Source: Bifidobacterium breve
GTDB lineage: Bacteria; Actinomycetota; Actinomycetes; Nanopelagicales; Nanopelagicaceae
Length of the DNA stretch: 59,289 bases
Assembly (NCBI GenBank): GCA_945866305.1
Contig: CAMBGS010000002.1
Span: 1-59,289, forward strand
Direction: 5' to 3'
The translations under genes and the position numbers were made by a program. Under the pieces are notes generated by a model. It was not told where the DNA came from, did not search any database, and saw only the letters and a program-made list of their open reading frames with translations. Within the stretch, counting starts at the first letter, position 1. Each line of letters starts with the position of its first letter. This document shows, one piece after another, positions 39,886-48,846 of the stretch.

Positions 39886-42069
39886 CTAGGCGGTGATAAT
39901 CCCGCTTGAGGCGGCTCTGCGACGACGACGTCCCGCCGGTTTTTCTACAACGGTTTCCGTGCCATCCTCAGAATCAGTTGAAGTGTCAGTAGAGATCGCT
40001 TCAGTATTTAAGGTCTCGTGGAATTCGTGTTCAGTTGCCATTTCCTCATCAACATCTTCGTGAGATGCTGATTGTGAATTTACTTGTGGCATCGGCGCTT
40101 TCATCTTTACCGGTTCCATATGAATATGTATACCGCGACCTGAACAAGAATCACATGTAGTTGAGAAAGCTTCGATCAGACCTTGTCCAACTCGCTTGCG
40201 AGTCATCTGCACAAGACCTAGAGAGGTTACTTCAGCAACTTGGTGCTTGGTGCGATCGCGACCAAGACATTCAACGAGACGACGCAGAACTGCATCACGG
40301 TTTGATTCCAGGACCATATCGATAAAGTCGATAACGATAATTCCGCCTAAGTCGCGTAAACGAAGTTGGCGCGCGATCTCTTCGGCTGCCTCCAAGTTGT
40401 TCTTTGTGACAGTCTCTTCGAGGTTTCCACCCTTACCAATGAATTTTCCAGTGTTAACATCGATAACGATCATCGCTTCTGTGCGATCGATTACTAGCGA
40501 TCCACCTGAAGGTAGATAAACCTTGCGATCAAATGCTTTAGCTAATTGTTCTTCAACTCGGAATTCGGCGAAAAGATCTCCATTGCCGGAATACTTTTCT
40601 AACTTACCGACGAGCTCAGGGGCTATTCCACCCAGGTAGTTACTGATTTCTTCCCAAGCATCGTTTCCTTGAATTGTCAGTTTGCGGAAATCTTCATTGA
40701 AGATATCGCGAATAACGCGTACAGCAAGGTCTGGCTCAGATAGCAGTAGTGCAGGCGCGTGAAAATTTGGGTTCTCAGACTTCTGATAAATATCTTCCCA
40801 TTGCGCTTTTAAGCGAGCGACGTCATTGGTCAGTTCTTCTTCACTTACTCCTTCAGCGGCAGTACGAACAATTACGCCAGCTTCTTCCGGAATTAAGTTC
40901 TTTAAAATTGCTTTAAGACGTGTGCGCTCTGATTCAGGAAGGCGCTTTGAGATTCCACTCATTCCACCACCAGGCACATAAACAACATAGCGGCCAGGCA
41001 ATGAAATCTGGCTTGTTAAACGTGCGCCTTTTTGGCCGATTGGATCTTTAGTCACTTGAACCAGAACTGGCTGGCCAGTCTTTAAAACCATTTCGATTTT
41101 CCGTGGCTGAGTTTCAGAAATACCAGCAGCATCCCAGTTAACTTCACCAGCGTACAGAACGGCATTTCGACCCTTGCCGATATCAACGAATGCGGCTTCC
41201 ATAGAAGGAAGAACATTCTGTACCCGGCCTAGATAAACGTTTCCTACATAAGAGACGTTGGCATTTCGGTTTACGTAATGCTCGACCATCACCTTATCTT
41301 CGATTACCGCGATTTGAATACGGTCACCAATTTGGCGAACCAACATTTCACGATCAACATTTTCGCGACGGGCTAGGAATTCTCCATCTGTAATTATTGT
41401 TCCGCGACGACGATATGGCTCACGATATTCACCACGATTATCTGAACGATCAGATCGTCCGCCACGTTCGCGGCGATTGCGGGTGCTGCGTTCTGCGCGT
41501 TCTGCGCGCGCTGGACGTTCGGTGCGTTCACGAGCCTCGCGAACTTTAACAACGGTAATCACGCCATCTTCATCAACAATTTCCCCTGGAGTTACGCCTT
41601 CACCGGTTGCGCGACGGCGGCGGCGGCGGCGATGTGTCGCACCGTCTGCACCTTCCTCTGGTGAATCAGAGTTCGACTCTTCTCCATCTTCTGAATTCTC
41701 TTGAGTGTCTACGCCATCAGCACTTGGCTTACGACGTCCTCGGCCGCCACGGCGACGGCGACGGTTACGGCCGCCACGCGAATCTTCATCTTCTGATGTT
41801 GCGGCACTTTCAGGAGCGGAGCTCGCTGAAGGACTCTCGGGAGCCTCTTTCTTTGCCGCGCTCTTTCGCGCAACCTTGGGAGCTTTCTCGGTTGTAGCTG
41901 CTTGAAAAATTGGAACCGGAATTGCCGGTGCTTTCTTTTTACTTTTGCTTTCAACCGCTTCAGCAGCTGGAGCATCAATAATTTCCATTGACTTTTCTGC
42001 AGCAAGTAATTTCTTCTTACTAATTTTTTTCACCGCACGCTTGCGCGGTGACTTTGGCTCAATCGCCAT
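39886..42069 (-). CDS. rne: Ribonuclease E/G family endoribonuclease
   Basis: Major mRNA/rRNA-processing endonuclease. The 727-aa protein has a long N-terminal basic and acidic low-complexity extension (about 1-225, Arg-rich stretches such as RRRRRGGRGRR), an S1 domain (about 265-350), then the catalytic DNase I-like region with VIDVNTGKFIGKG and GGIIVIDFIDM carrying the magnesium aspartates, and the Zn-link CDSCSGRG. The N-terminal extension is usual in actinobacterial RNase E. ATG at 42069. It lies 220 nt after rodA with a structured leader. Confidence 0.93.
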   Translation of the reverse strand: MAIEPKSPRKRAVKKISKKKLLAAEKSMEIIDAPAAEAVESKSKKKAPAIPVPIFQAATTEKAPKVARKSAAKKEAPESPSASSAPESAATSEDEDSRGGRNRRRRRGGRGRRKPSADGVDTQENSEDGEESNSDSPEEGADGATHRRRRRRRATGEGVTPGEIVDEDGVITVVKVREARERTERPARAERAERSTRNRRERGGRSDRSDNRGEYREPYRRRGTIITDGEFLARRENVDREMLVRQIGDRIQIAVIEDKVMVEHYVNRNANVSYVGNVYLGRVQNVLPSMEAAFVDIGKGRNAVLYAGEVNWDAAGISETQPRKIEMVLKTGQPVLVQVTKDPIGQKGARLTSQISLPGRYVVYVPGGGMSGISKRLPESERTRLKAILKNLIPEEAGVIVRTAAEGVSEEELTNDVARLKAQWEDIYQKSENPNFHAPALLLSEPDLAVRVIRDIFNEDFRKLTIQGNDAWEEISNYLGGIAPELVGKLEKYSGNGDLFAEFRVEEQLAKAFDRKVYLPSGGSLVIDRTEAMIVIDVNTGKFIGKGGNLEETVTKNNLEAAEEIARQLRLRDLGGIIVIDFIDMVLESNRDAVLRRLVECLGRDRTKHQVAEVTSLGLVQMTRKRVGQGLIEAFSTTCDSCSGRGIHIHMEPVKMKAPMPQVNSQSASHEDVDEEMATEHEFHETLNTEAISTDTSTDSEDGTETVVEKPAGRRRRRAASSGIITA

Positions 42070-42289
42070 GGCACCAAATCCTCTATGCGTTAATTAACGC
42101 GCTCTGGCTTGTAGTCACTTATCTGGCTGGCAACCTTTGGGTTGGCCTGAGTAAATCCTTCAAGCAAATCTTTTTAAGTCCGCCGCTGGCTTTATTCGCG
42201 AATTGGTTCGCGAGCCGCGCTGAACTATTGGGATAAGTATGGCACATCACCGTGCTAAAGCGCGAAATGAGCGTTGCTTTGAGGCTAAT
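42070..42289 (-). promoter_or_regulatory. rne 5' leader/intergenic region
   Basis: 220 nt without a gene. Close to the start it has AGAGG as ribosome-binding site and the 14-bp perfect palindrome GCGTTAATTAACGC (42087-42100). Further upstream GGCCAACC and GGTTGCC form a bulged stem, and TTCGCGAA occurs at 42195-42202 with a near copy at 42207-42214. RNase E limits its own synthesis through its 5' UTR in E. coli; a similar role is possible but unproven. No clear promoter pair was found. Confidence 0.35.
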
Positions 42290-43450
42290 TCACCCGTGAT
42301 GACGAGCGTGCACGTTTTGAAGCAAGCCAAAGCCGATCATCGTGGCGAACATGCTGGAACCTCCGTATGAGACAAATGGAAGAGGAACTCCAGTCATTGG
42401 CATCATTCCAAGTGTCATTCCAATATTTTCAAATGCTTGAAAAGCAAACCAAGCAATTACTCCCGTGCACACCAACCTCCCGTAAGGATCAGTAGATCTT
42501 CGCGCAATTCCAAATGCGCGCATTAATACCGTGAGATAGAGAATAATTATGAATCCTGAACCTAAAAATCCGAGTTCCTCCCCAGCAACTGTAAAAATAA
42601 AGTCGGTCTGTTGTTCCGGAACAAATCTTCCATTTGTCTGCGGACCATCAAATAAACCTGTTCCAAGTAAACCGCCAGATCCCACAGTGATTCGTGCTTG
42701 TCTAAGTTGATAACCGCTCCCCTGCGAATCAACATTTGGATCCACAAATGCTTGCAGGCGCTTTACTTGGTAATCATTTATGACGCCAACTTTTACCGCA
42801 GCAAAACTGCCAATCACCGCCACTAAAATCAATCCGACCACCCAACGCATTGGAGCTCCAGAGACAGCAATGATCGTCACAACTGCAATTCCAATAATGA
42901 AGATAGTTCCCATATCAGGTTGTGCCGCAATCAATAAGACTGGGATAGCGGCAATAACTAGGGCCTGCATAACATCCCTGTGTTGAGCGGCATCTGTATC
43001 GTGGGTTCGCTCAGATAAAATCATTGACATACCTACAATGATGGAAATCTTGGCAAGTTCTGCTGGTTGTAATTGGAATCCAAAGGGCAGGCCTATCCAA
43101 GCATTTGCACCATTTACTTCCACGCCTATTCCCGGAATCAACACCGCGGTCAAACCGATTACGCCAAGTATCCAAAGAAGTGGTGTGTAGGCACGGATCA
43201 AGCGGTAATCAATAACAGTTGTTCCCCAGGCAAGTAAAGAACCAATCAGAATATTTAGAATGTGGCGCTTTAAGTAATACTCGGGATCCAAACCATTTGC
43301 GGCATACCAATTGCGGGTAGCGGCATATACCAAGAGAGTTCCTATGACTAAGAGAAGTGCGACAGCGATAGTCAAAATTGGGTCAAAACCTGCAAAAGCA
43401 GAAGGGCGAGAGCTCTTTCGATAATTTATGCGCTGCGAAGCCAAACTCAT
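42290..43450 (-). CDS. rodA: Rod-shape SEDS peptidoglycan glycosyltransferase
   Basis: Polytopic SEDS-family enzyme that polymerises glycan strands for cell elongation with its cognate PBP2. 386 aa with about ten hydrophobic segments. SEDS hallmarks include the WIGLPFGFQLQPAELAKI segment (about 120-140) and the C-terminal MTGVPLPFVSYGGSSM. It overlaps mrdA by 4 nt and closes the mreBCD-mrdA-rodA cluster, which favours RodA over FtsW. Confidence 0.93.
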   Translation of the reverse strand: MSLASQRINYRKSSRPSAFAGFDPILTIAVALLLVIGTLLVYAATRNWYAANGLDPEYYLKRHILNILIGSLLAWGTTVIDYRLIRAYTPLLWILGVIGLTAVLIPGIGVEVNGANAWIGLPFGFQLQPAELAKISIIVGMSMILSERTHDTDAAQHRDVMQALVIAAIPVLLIAAQPDMGTIFIIGIAVVTIIAVSGAPMRWVVGLILVAVIGSFAAVKVGVINDYQVKRLQAFVDPNVDSQGSGYQLRQARITVGSGGLLGTGLFDGPQTNGRFVPEQQTDFIFTVAGEELGFLGSGFIIILYLTVLMRAFGIARRSTDPYGRLVCTGVIAWFAFQAFENIGMTLGMMPMTGVPLPFVSYGGSSMFATMIGFGLLQNVHARHHG

Positions 43451-45537
43451 TTTGCCCCCTTCACTTTCGTTGCTGGAGAAATCTTTGGCAATGTTACTGG
43501 TGGAACCCCACTTGGGAAGATAATTTCTGCTGAGTCAACCTTTGAGCCCTTTACGCCAAAGAGCGTTTCATAAATCTTTCTTACTCCTACGCCAGAAGTA
43601 GATGCACCAAAACCACCTTGACTGACCATCATCACAACTGCAAATCGTGGTTTTTTAGCTGGAGCATATGAAGCGAACCAAGAAGTATCTGCTTTCTCGC
43701 CGCCGTTTGGATTTCTACCAAAAACTTGTGCAGTTCCGGTCTTTCCGCTGATTTCTATTGGGAATCCACTAAACACTCCAGCACCAGTTCCGCTGATTAC
43801 AACTTCGCGTAGCGCCGATTTCAGGAAGCGGATTGTCTCTTTCTCTGCAGGAAGTGATCCAAGTTTTTCCTTTTCAAATGCCTTGATTACTGTTCCATCT
43901 GTTTTCACAATTGCTTTTGCAATAGTTGGCTTCCATAAAGTCCCTCCATTTGCAATTGCGGCATACATTTGCGCTAATTTGACTGGAGTAATTACGGTGT
44001 CCCCTTGGCCAATAGAGAAGTTCACCGCATCGCCAGCACGAATCTTGTCGCCATCTAAACAGTTTTCATAAGCTAGCTGGATAAGAAATGCGGTCTGCTG
44101 GCTCTTTGATGCGCGCGTTTTATAATTACAGTAGAAATCTTTATTTTGCGAATACCAATCTTTACGCCATTCGCGATCAGCCAACCGTCCAGATGATTCA
44201 GAAGGTAAATCTATACCGGTCTTAATGCCTACTTGAAATCCTTTAGCTGCATTATAGAAGTAATCATTTGCATCTGACTTTGGCTTTAGGCCACCATCGC
44301 GTAACCATTCATCAAATGCGATTCGATACCAAATTGTGTCACAGGAAACTGCGATCGCTTTCTTCAGCGAAATGCGTCCTAGCGCTTTACTCTCAAAGTT
44401 CTGAAAGGCACGAGTTCCAACTTCTACTTGCGATGGGCAGTCATAGGAAGTATTTAAGTTATAGCCAGCATTTGCTGCGGCGACAACAGAGACTGCCTTG
44501 AAAGTAGATGCTGGAGCAAATACTCCTTGCAGTGCACGCGAAAGTGCAGGTACTCCAGCTTTTGCGCTATACAAATTCTTTGCTTCAGAAACAGTCAGCC
44601 CTCGCTCATATGAATTTGGATCAAAAGTTGGGTAGGAAGCAAGCGCCAATATTTGTCCATTAGTTACATCCATTACAACTGCAGCAGCGCCATCTGATGG
44701 ATAACCTGATGCACGAGCTCTGCGCACTGCATCCGCTAACGCACTTTCGGCTGATGCTTGCACGCGCGCGTCAATGCTAGTTACGAGGTGATCACCACCG
44801 ACTGGTTTTGTGTTTTGACTAGTACGAGTAACGGCCTCTTTGCGGTCGACAATTACCGTTTTAATTCCAGGTGTTCCTCGCAAGTATTCGTCATATTGAA
44901 TTTCTAATCCTGCTTTTCCAATTGACTCGGATCGATAGTAACTTCGACCATTTGCACCCGCAAGATCATTCTCAGTTAACGGCCCGATGTAACCAAGTAG
45001 ATGTGCGCCGTTGACTCCAATATTTCCGGGGTAGTTTCGGATTGCAACTGGAGTGGCTGATACACCTGGATACTGGTCTGAACGTTCGACGATTCTTAAC
45101 GCTATTTCGGGGTCAGCCTCTTTTGTGATTGGAATAGGTTGAAAACGAGAACCTGTCCAACAGCCCGCCTTAGCGCCTTTGGGAAGTTCGCCACACAAGC
45201 GCGTGCGTTGATAGATATCCGCGTATTCAAGTTTCAAAAGCTTTGCTAACGATTGCAATACAGCAACGCCTTTATCTGGTTGACGATCAATCTTGGTGCG
45301 ATCAACTGTTACGGCAATTCCTACGCGGTTCAAAGCCAACGGCACACCAGATGAATCAACAATTAATCCACGGGTTGCAGGAGTTACCACATCACGGCTT
45401 TGAATCGAAAGTGCAGCATCGCGATATTTAGGGCCGGCCGCTACTTGCAAATAAAAGAGTCGTCCTAAAAGGCCAATTAAGAGAGAAAAGATAAGTACTT
45501 GGACAACCAACAAACTAAGTCTTGCGCGCTGGTTCAT
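43447..45537 (-). CDS. mrdA: Penicillin-binding protein 2 (elongation transpeptidase)
   Basis: Class B PBP: one N-terminal membrane anchor (about 9-30), a dimerisation domain and a transpeptidase domain. Active-site motifs are present: SxxK as APASTFKAVS (about 330), the SxN-type SCDTIWY, and KTG in GKTGTAQVFG. 696 aa. It partners RodA in lateral wall synthesis. ATG overlaps the mreD stop by 4 nt. Confidence 0.94.
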   Translation of the reverse strand: MNQRARLSLLVVQVLIFSLLIGLLGRLFYLQVAAGPKYRDAALSIQSRDVVTPATRGLIVDSSGVPLALNRVGIAVTVDRTKIDRQPDKGVAVLQSLAKLLKLEYADIYQRTRLCGELPKGAKAGCWTGSRFQPIPITKEADPEIALRIVERSDQYPGVSATPVAIRNYPGNIGVNGAHLLGYIGPLTENDLAGANGRSYYRSESIGKAGLEIQYDEYLRGTPGIKTVIVDRKEAVTRTSQNTKPVGGDHLVTSIDARVQASAESALADAVRRARASGYPSDGAAAVVMDVTNGQILALASYPTFDPNSYERGLTVSEAKNLYSAKAGVPALSRALQGVFAPASTFKAVSVVAAANAGYNLNTSYDCPSQVEVGTRAFQNFESKALGRISLKKAIAVSCDTIWYRIAFDEWLRDGGLKPKSDANDYFYNAAKGFQVGIKTGIDLPSESSGRLADREWRKDWYSQNKDFYCNYKTRASKSQQTAFLIQLAYENCLDGDKIRAGDAVNFSIGQGDTVITPVKLAQMYAAIANGGTLWKPTIAKAIVKTDGTVIKAFEKEKLGSLPAEKETIRFLKSALREVVISGTGAGVFSGFPIEISGKTGTAQVFGRNPNGGEKADTSWFASYAPAKKPRFAVVMMVSQGGFGASTSGVGVRKIYETLFGVKGSKVDSAEIIFPSGVPPVTLPKISPATKVKGAK

Positions 45538-46055
45538 CCCCGACTCTTCTCTTCAAAGAGTGTGCTGTGAATACGTGTTACAAAGGGCATCAAGAGTGGA
45601 ACAACGGCTACCGTCCAAAGCGCAGAGGCGAGTAATGAAATAAAGATCTGAAATGTACTTCCTAGGTCGCCACCAAACATCAGACCAATAATTAAATAAG
45701 CCAATCTGGTGATAGGTACGGCAACTGCAACAATCACCACGAGTGAAATTGGATTTTCACGAAAATTATCATCGCCGTAACCCAAATATGAGATTACAAA
45801 TCCTGCCAAGATCATGATTAAAGTCCACTGCCCCATTGGGCCCGAAGTTGTTTGTGAGAGATCCATAAGTAGACCAGCGCCAAAACCGGTGAGTGCGCCC
45901 AACTCAGGTGTTCCGAGTGCTGACCATAGGAGTGCAAAGATGAGAAAGAGTGAGAATCCCCCACCAAAAATTCGAAACTGACTGACAATCGATTCTTGAA
46001 TCAAATACACAATCACAAAAATCGGAAAAGAAGTTAAAAATCTACGAGCAAACAT
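45534..46055 (-). CDS. mreD: Rod shape-determining membrane protein MreD
   Basis: Small integral membrane protein of the elongasome, 173 aa with about five hydrophobic segments. Similarity in sequence is low, as always for MreD, but hydrophobic profile and position between mreC and mrdA are decisive. It starts right after the mreC stop and overlaps mrdA by 4 nt. Confidence 0.88.
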   Translation of the reverse strand: MFARRFLTSFPIFVIVYLIQESIVSQFRIFGGGFSLFLIFALLWSALGTPELGALTGFGAGLLMDLSQTTSGPMGQWTLIMILAGFVISYLGYGDDNFRENPISLVVIVAVAVPITRLAYLIIGLMFGGDLGSTFQIFISLLASALWTVAVVPLLMPFVTRIHSTLFEEKSRG

Positions 46056-46979
46056 TTATGGCTTTGGCGATCCAGAAGGTGTGGCGTATACCGTCACAGT
46101 TGGAACAGGGATTGGAACTGGTCCTTTAGGAACAAGTGCATCGCGCGGATCTGTCTTAGGCGAACCAACTACAACTGCCACCACACTTAACGCTGAAAAG
46201 TTAACGTACAACTTCACATCCGCCGTCTGGGTCACCGCTCCTGCAGCATTATCTACTGACGTTACTTCTCCGATTGGAACTCCCGGAACAAAGGGGCGAT
46301 TGTTTTGACTGCCGCGTGCCAAAATTACATCGCCAACTTTCAGCGTTGTTTGGTTATCAAGAAGTTGCAGCACTCCTTTACTGGTGCCTTGCCCGCTTAA
46401 AATACCAATTTGTTGACTACCGGCCACACGAGCACCGACTTGAAATGCTGAATCAGATGCCAATTGCACCAGGGCGCTATTTGGATATGACTTTTTAACT
46501 ACACCAACTAAACCAAGTCCAGTTATTACCGTCATATTCTCTTGCACACCATCATCGGTACCGGCGTCAATTGAAATTGTTTGCGTGAAAGATGATGTCG
46601 AGCCTAGAGAAATTACCTTTGCGCTAACGACTTTATATTTTGCTGTACCCGCTAAATCCAAGACTGATTTGAGTTGGGAAAGCTCAGAGTCTGCATTTCT
46701 GCGATTAATTAAGTTTTGGCGTAACTTTTCATTCTCGGCTTTGAGTTTTTCTATCTCTCCGCGCGTGCGACCAAGGTGGGTTACATCTGAGAAGAAATTA
46801 CCTACCGGCCTAAAAACCTTAGCTCCCGCAGATTGAAAAGGAGAGATTGCAGTTTGAGATCCACTTCGCAGTCCATCAATAACTCGGACCCCACGCAGAT
46901 CTAAAGTGATCAAGAACAGGGATGTAACGATTAAAGAGATAAGCAGCAGACGACCGCGGTTATCGCCGCCGTTTCGCAT
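46056..46979 (-). CDS. mreC: Rod shape-determining protein MreC
   Basis: Membrane-anchored periplasmic-side scaffold that links MreB with the wall synthases. One N-terminal membrane helix (about 10-27), a coiled coil (about 75-105, EIEKLKAENEKLRQNLI) and the beta-rich MreC core with GLVGVVKKSYPNSALVQL follow. 307 aa, with a Pro-rich tail. 9 nt after mreB. Confidence 0.93.
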   Translation of the reverse strand: MRNGGDNRGRLLLISLIVTSLFLITLDLRGVRVIDGLRSGSQTAISPFQSAGAKVFRPVGNFFSDVTHLGRTRGEIEKLKAENEKLRQNLINRRNADSELSQLKSVLDLAGTAKYKVVSAKVISLGSTSSFTQTISIDAGTDDGVQENMTVITGLGLVGVVKKSYPNSALVQLASDSAFQVGARVAGSQQIGILSGQGTSKGVLQLLDNQTTLKVGDVILARGSQNNRPFVPGVPIGEVTSVDNAAGAVTQTADVKLYVNFSALSVVAVVVGSPKTDPRDALVPKGPVPIPVPTVTVYATPSGSPKP

Positions 46980-46988
46980 CTTTAAACC

Positions 46989-48020
46989 CTATCGACGTGG
47001 CTCAGAGATCAAAACCTTTTCAAGGGCTTCGAACTCTTCAATGCACTTACCGGATCCTTCAACTACTGCATCCAATGGACGATCAGCGATGTGAATTGGC
47101 ATCCCTGTTTCTTTACGAAGTCTTTCATCTAACCCCTTTAGCAAAGCTCCTCCACCTGTAAGAACAATTCCGCGATCCATAAGATCTGATGAAAGTTCTG
47201 GTGGGCACTTATCGAGGGTGCTCTTTACGGCATTGATAATTGCATTCACTGGCTCTTCTAACGCTTTACGAATTTCTGCAGCGGACACAACAATTGTCTT
47301 TGGTAGACCTGTTGCTAGATCGCGGCCACGAATTTCTGCATCGTTCTCACCTTGCAATGGATAAGCAGAACCGATCGCCATCTTAATTTCTTCAGCGGTG
47401 CGTTCTCCGAGAAGCAATGAGAATTCGCGCTTAACCCAGTTAATAATCGATTGATCTAACTCGTCTCCACCAACGCGGATTGAGAGTGAAGTAACAATTC
47501 CACCAAGTGAAATAACTGCAACTTCTGTAGTTCCACCACCGATATCGACCACCATATTTCCGGTTGGTTCGTGGATTGGTAAACCCGCTCCGATAGCAGC
47601 AGCCATCGGTTCTTCAATAATGTAAACCTTACGTGCACCAGCGGCATAACCTGCATCTTTTACCGCGCGCTGTTCAACGCCTGTGATTCCGGAAGGAACG
47701 CAAACGACGATACGTGGCTTAGCAAGGTAACGGCGGCGGTGAACTTTCTGGATGAAGTAACGGAGCATGCGCTCTGTTGTATCGAAGTCTGCAATAACGC
47801 CATCCTTAAGCGGACGAATCGCCACGATATTTCCAGGTGTGCGCCCAATCATCTTCTTCGCTTCAAGTCCAACTGCAAGAATTCCGCCGGTATCTTGATT
47901 GACGGCTACAACTGAAGGCTCATTAAGTACGATGCCACGACCGCGTACGTAGACCAAGGTGTTTGCAGTACCCAAGTCAACCGCCATATCTCGGCCGATG
48001 AATGACATTCTGTTACTCAT
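46989..48020 (-). CDS. mreB: Actin-like rod shape protein MreB
   Basis: Cytoskeletal ATPase that orients lateral wall synthesis. Phosphate-binding [32 protein letters not shown] and [14 protein letters not shown] are actin-family motifs. 343 aa. Its presence with MreCD, PBP2 and RodA indicates MreB-guided elongation; many actinobacteria instead grow from the poles without MreB. Confidence 0.97.
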   Translation of the reverse strand: MSNRMSFIGRDMAVDLGTANTLVYVRGRGIVLNEPSVVAVNQDTGGILAVGLEAKKMIGRTPGNIVAIRPLKDGVIADFDTTERMLRYFIQKVHRRRYLAKPRIVVCVPSGITGVEQRAVKDAGYAAGARKVYIIEEPMAAAIGAGLPIHEPTGNMVVDIGGGTTEVAVISLGGIVTSLSIRVGGDELDQSIINWVKREFSLLLGERTAEEIKMAIGSAYPLQGENDAEIRGRDLATGLPKTIVVSAAEIRKALEEPVNAIINAVKSTLDKCPPELSSDLMDRGIVLTGGGALLKGLDERLRKETGMPIHIADRPLDAVVEGSGKCIEEFEALEKVLISEPRR

Positions 48021-48048
48021 TTTTTACCCTTCAGTTATTTTCTTGAAC

Positions 48049-48468
48049 TTACTTACCGAAAAAAATTTCAATTTCGCGTGCTGCTGATTCTGGTGAATCC
48101 GATCCATGCACAATATTTTGTACAACCTTGGTTCCTTGATCACGAGCTAAATCACCACGGATTGTTCCGGGGGCAGCAAATGTTGGATCAGTTACACCAG
48201 CGAGTGATCTAAATCCTTCAATTACACGATTGCCTTCAGCAACTATTGCAACAATTGGACCTGACATCATAAATTCAACGAGCGGTTCGAAAAATGGTTT
48301 ACCTTTATGTTCTTCGTAATGACGCTCTAGCAATGCACGATCTGCTTGCATCATACGTAGAGCGGTAATTACATATCCCTTATCTTCAACTCTAGCAATA
48401 ACTTCGCCTATTAATTGGCGACGAACGCCATCTGGCTTAACCAGGATTAGGGTCTTATCAGTGCTCAC
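48049..48468 (-). CDS. ndk: Nucleoside diphosphate kinase
   Basis: Balances NTP and dNTP pools by transferring the terminal phosphate via a phosphohistidine. TLILVKPDGVRRQLIGEVI at the N-terminus and NIVHGSDSPESAAREI with the active His near residue 117 are diagnostic. 139 aa. The start codon is GTG at 48468. 28 nt upstream of mreB. Confidence 0.97.
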   Translation of the reverse strand: MSTDKTLILVKPDGVRRQLIGEVIARVEDKGYVITALRMMQADRALLERHYEEHKGKPFFEPLVEFMMSGPIVAIVAEGNRVIEGFRSLAGVTDPTFAAPGTIRGDLARDQGTKVVQNIVHGSDSPESAAREIEIFFGK

Positions 48469-48480
48469 TTGCTCAGTCTA

Positions 48481-48846
48481 TTAGGCATCTGGCGAAGTTG
48501 GTGACACGGGATTTTCCCCCGGTCGGCCCTTAGCCAATAGCGCTGCTCGCGCCGCCTCACCCTTGCGGCCGACAATTATCGCCGCAACCCATAACCCCAT
48601 GAAGAGCAGATTGACGATGGCCATTGAAGGCACGACCACCGAATAGGCAGCCATTGCAAATTGCAGAATAGAACCGAGTATCCAGCCTGAACGTTTCTTG
48701 AGTAAGCGAATGGCGTAAATCATCAAGAACATAACAACAAATCCATAAATGATTGTCGAAGGTTCGTGGGTATCTTTTGCCAAGAGCATGGCAAATCCCA
48801 TAATCAAGAATTCCATCGCAAGTACAGCAGATCCAAGTACACGCAT
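48481..48846 (-). CDS. DUF4233 membrane protein
   Basis: 121-aa protein with about four membrane segments and a short hydrophilic tail. MRVLGSAVLAMEFLIMGFAMLLAKD and the RSGWILGSILQ segment match the actinobacterial DUF4233 group, which is nearly always found between folC and ndk, as here. Function is unknown. Its ATG overlaps the folC stop by one base. Confidence 0.85.
   Translation of the reverse strand: MRVLGSAVLAMEFLIMGFAMLLAKDTHEPSTIIYGFVVMFLMIYAIRLLKKRSGWILGSILQFAMAAYSVVVPSMAIVNLLFMGLWVAAIIVGRKGEAARAALLAKGRPGENPVSPTSPDA

Noticed and set aside
41590-41780. GC-rich repetitive tract
   Set aside because: Codes for Arg/Gly-rich parts of the RNase E N-terminal extension, normal for actinobacterial RNase E.
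42048-42236. 62-aa plus-strand ORF in the rne-rodA gap
   Set aside because: No convincing ribosome-binding site, starts inside rne in antisense, and covers the palindromes of the rne leader; considered chance.
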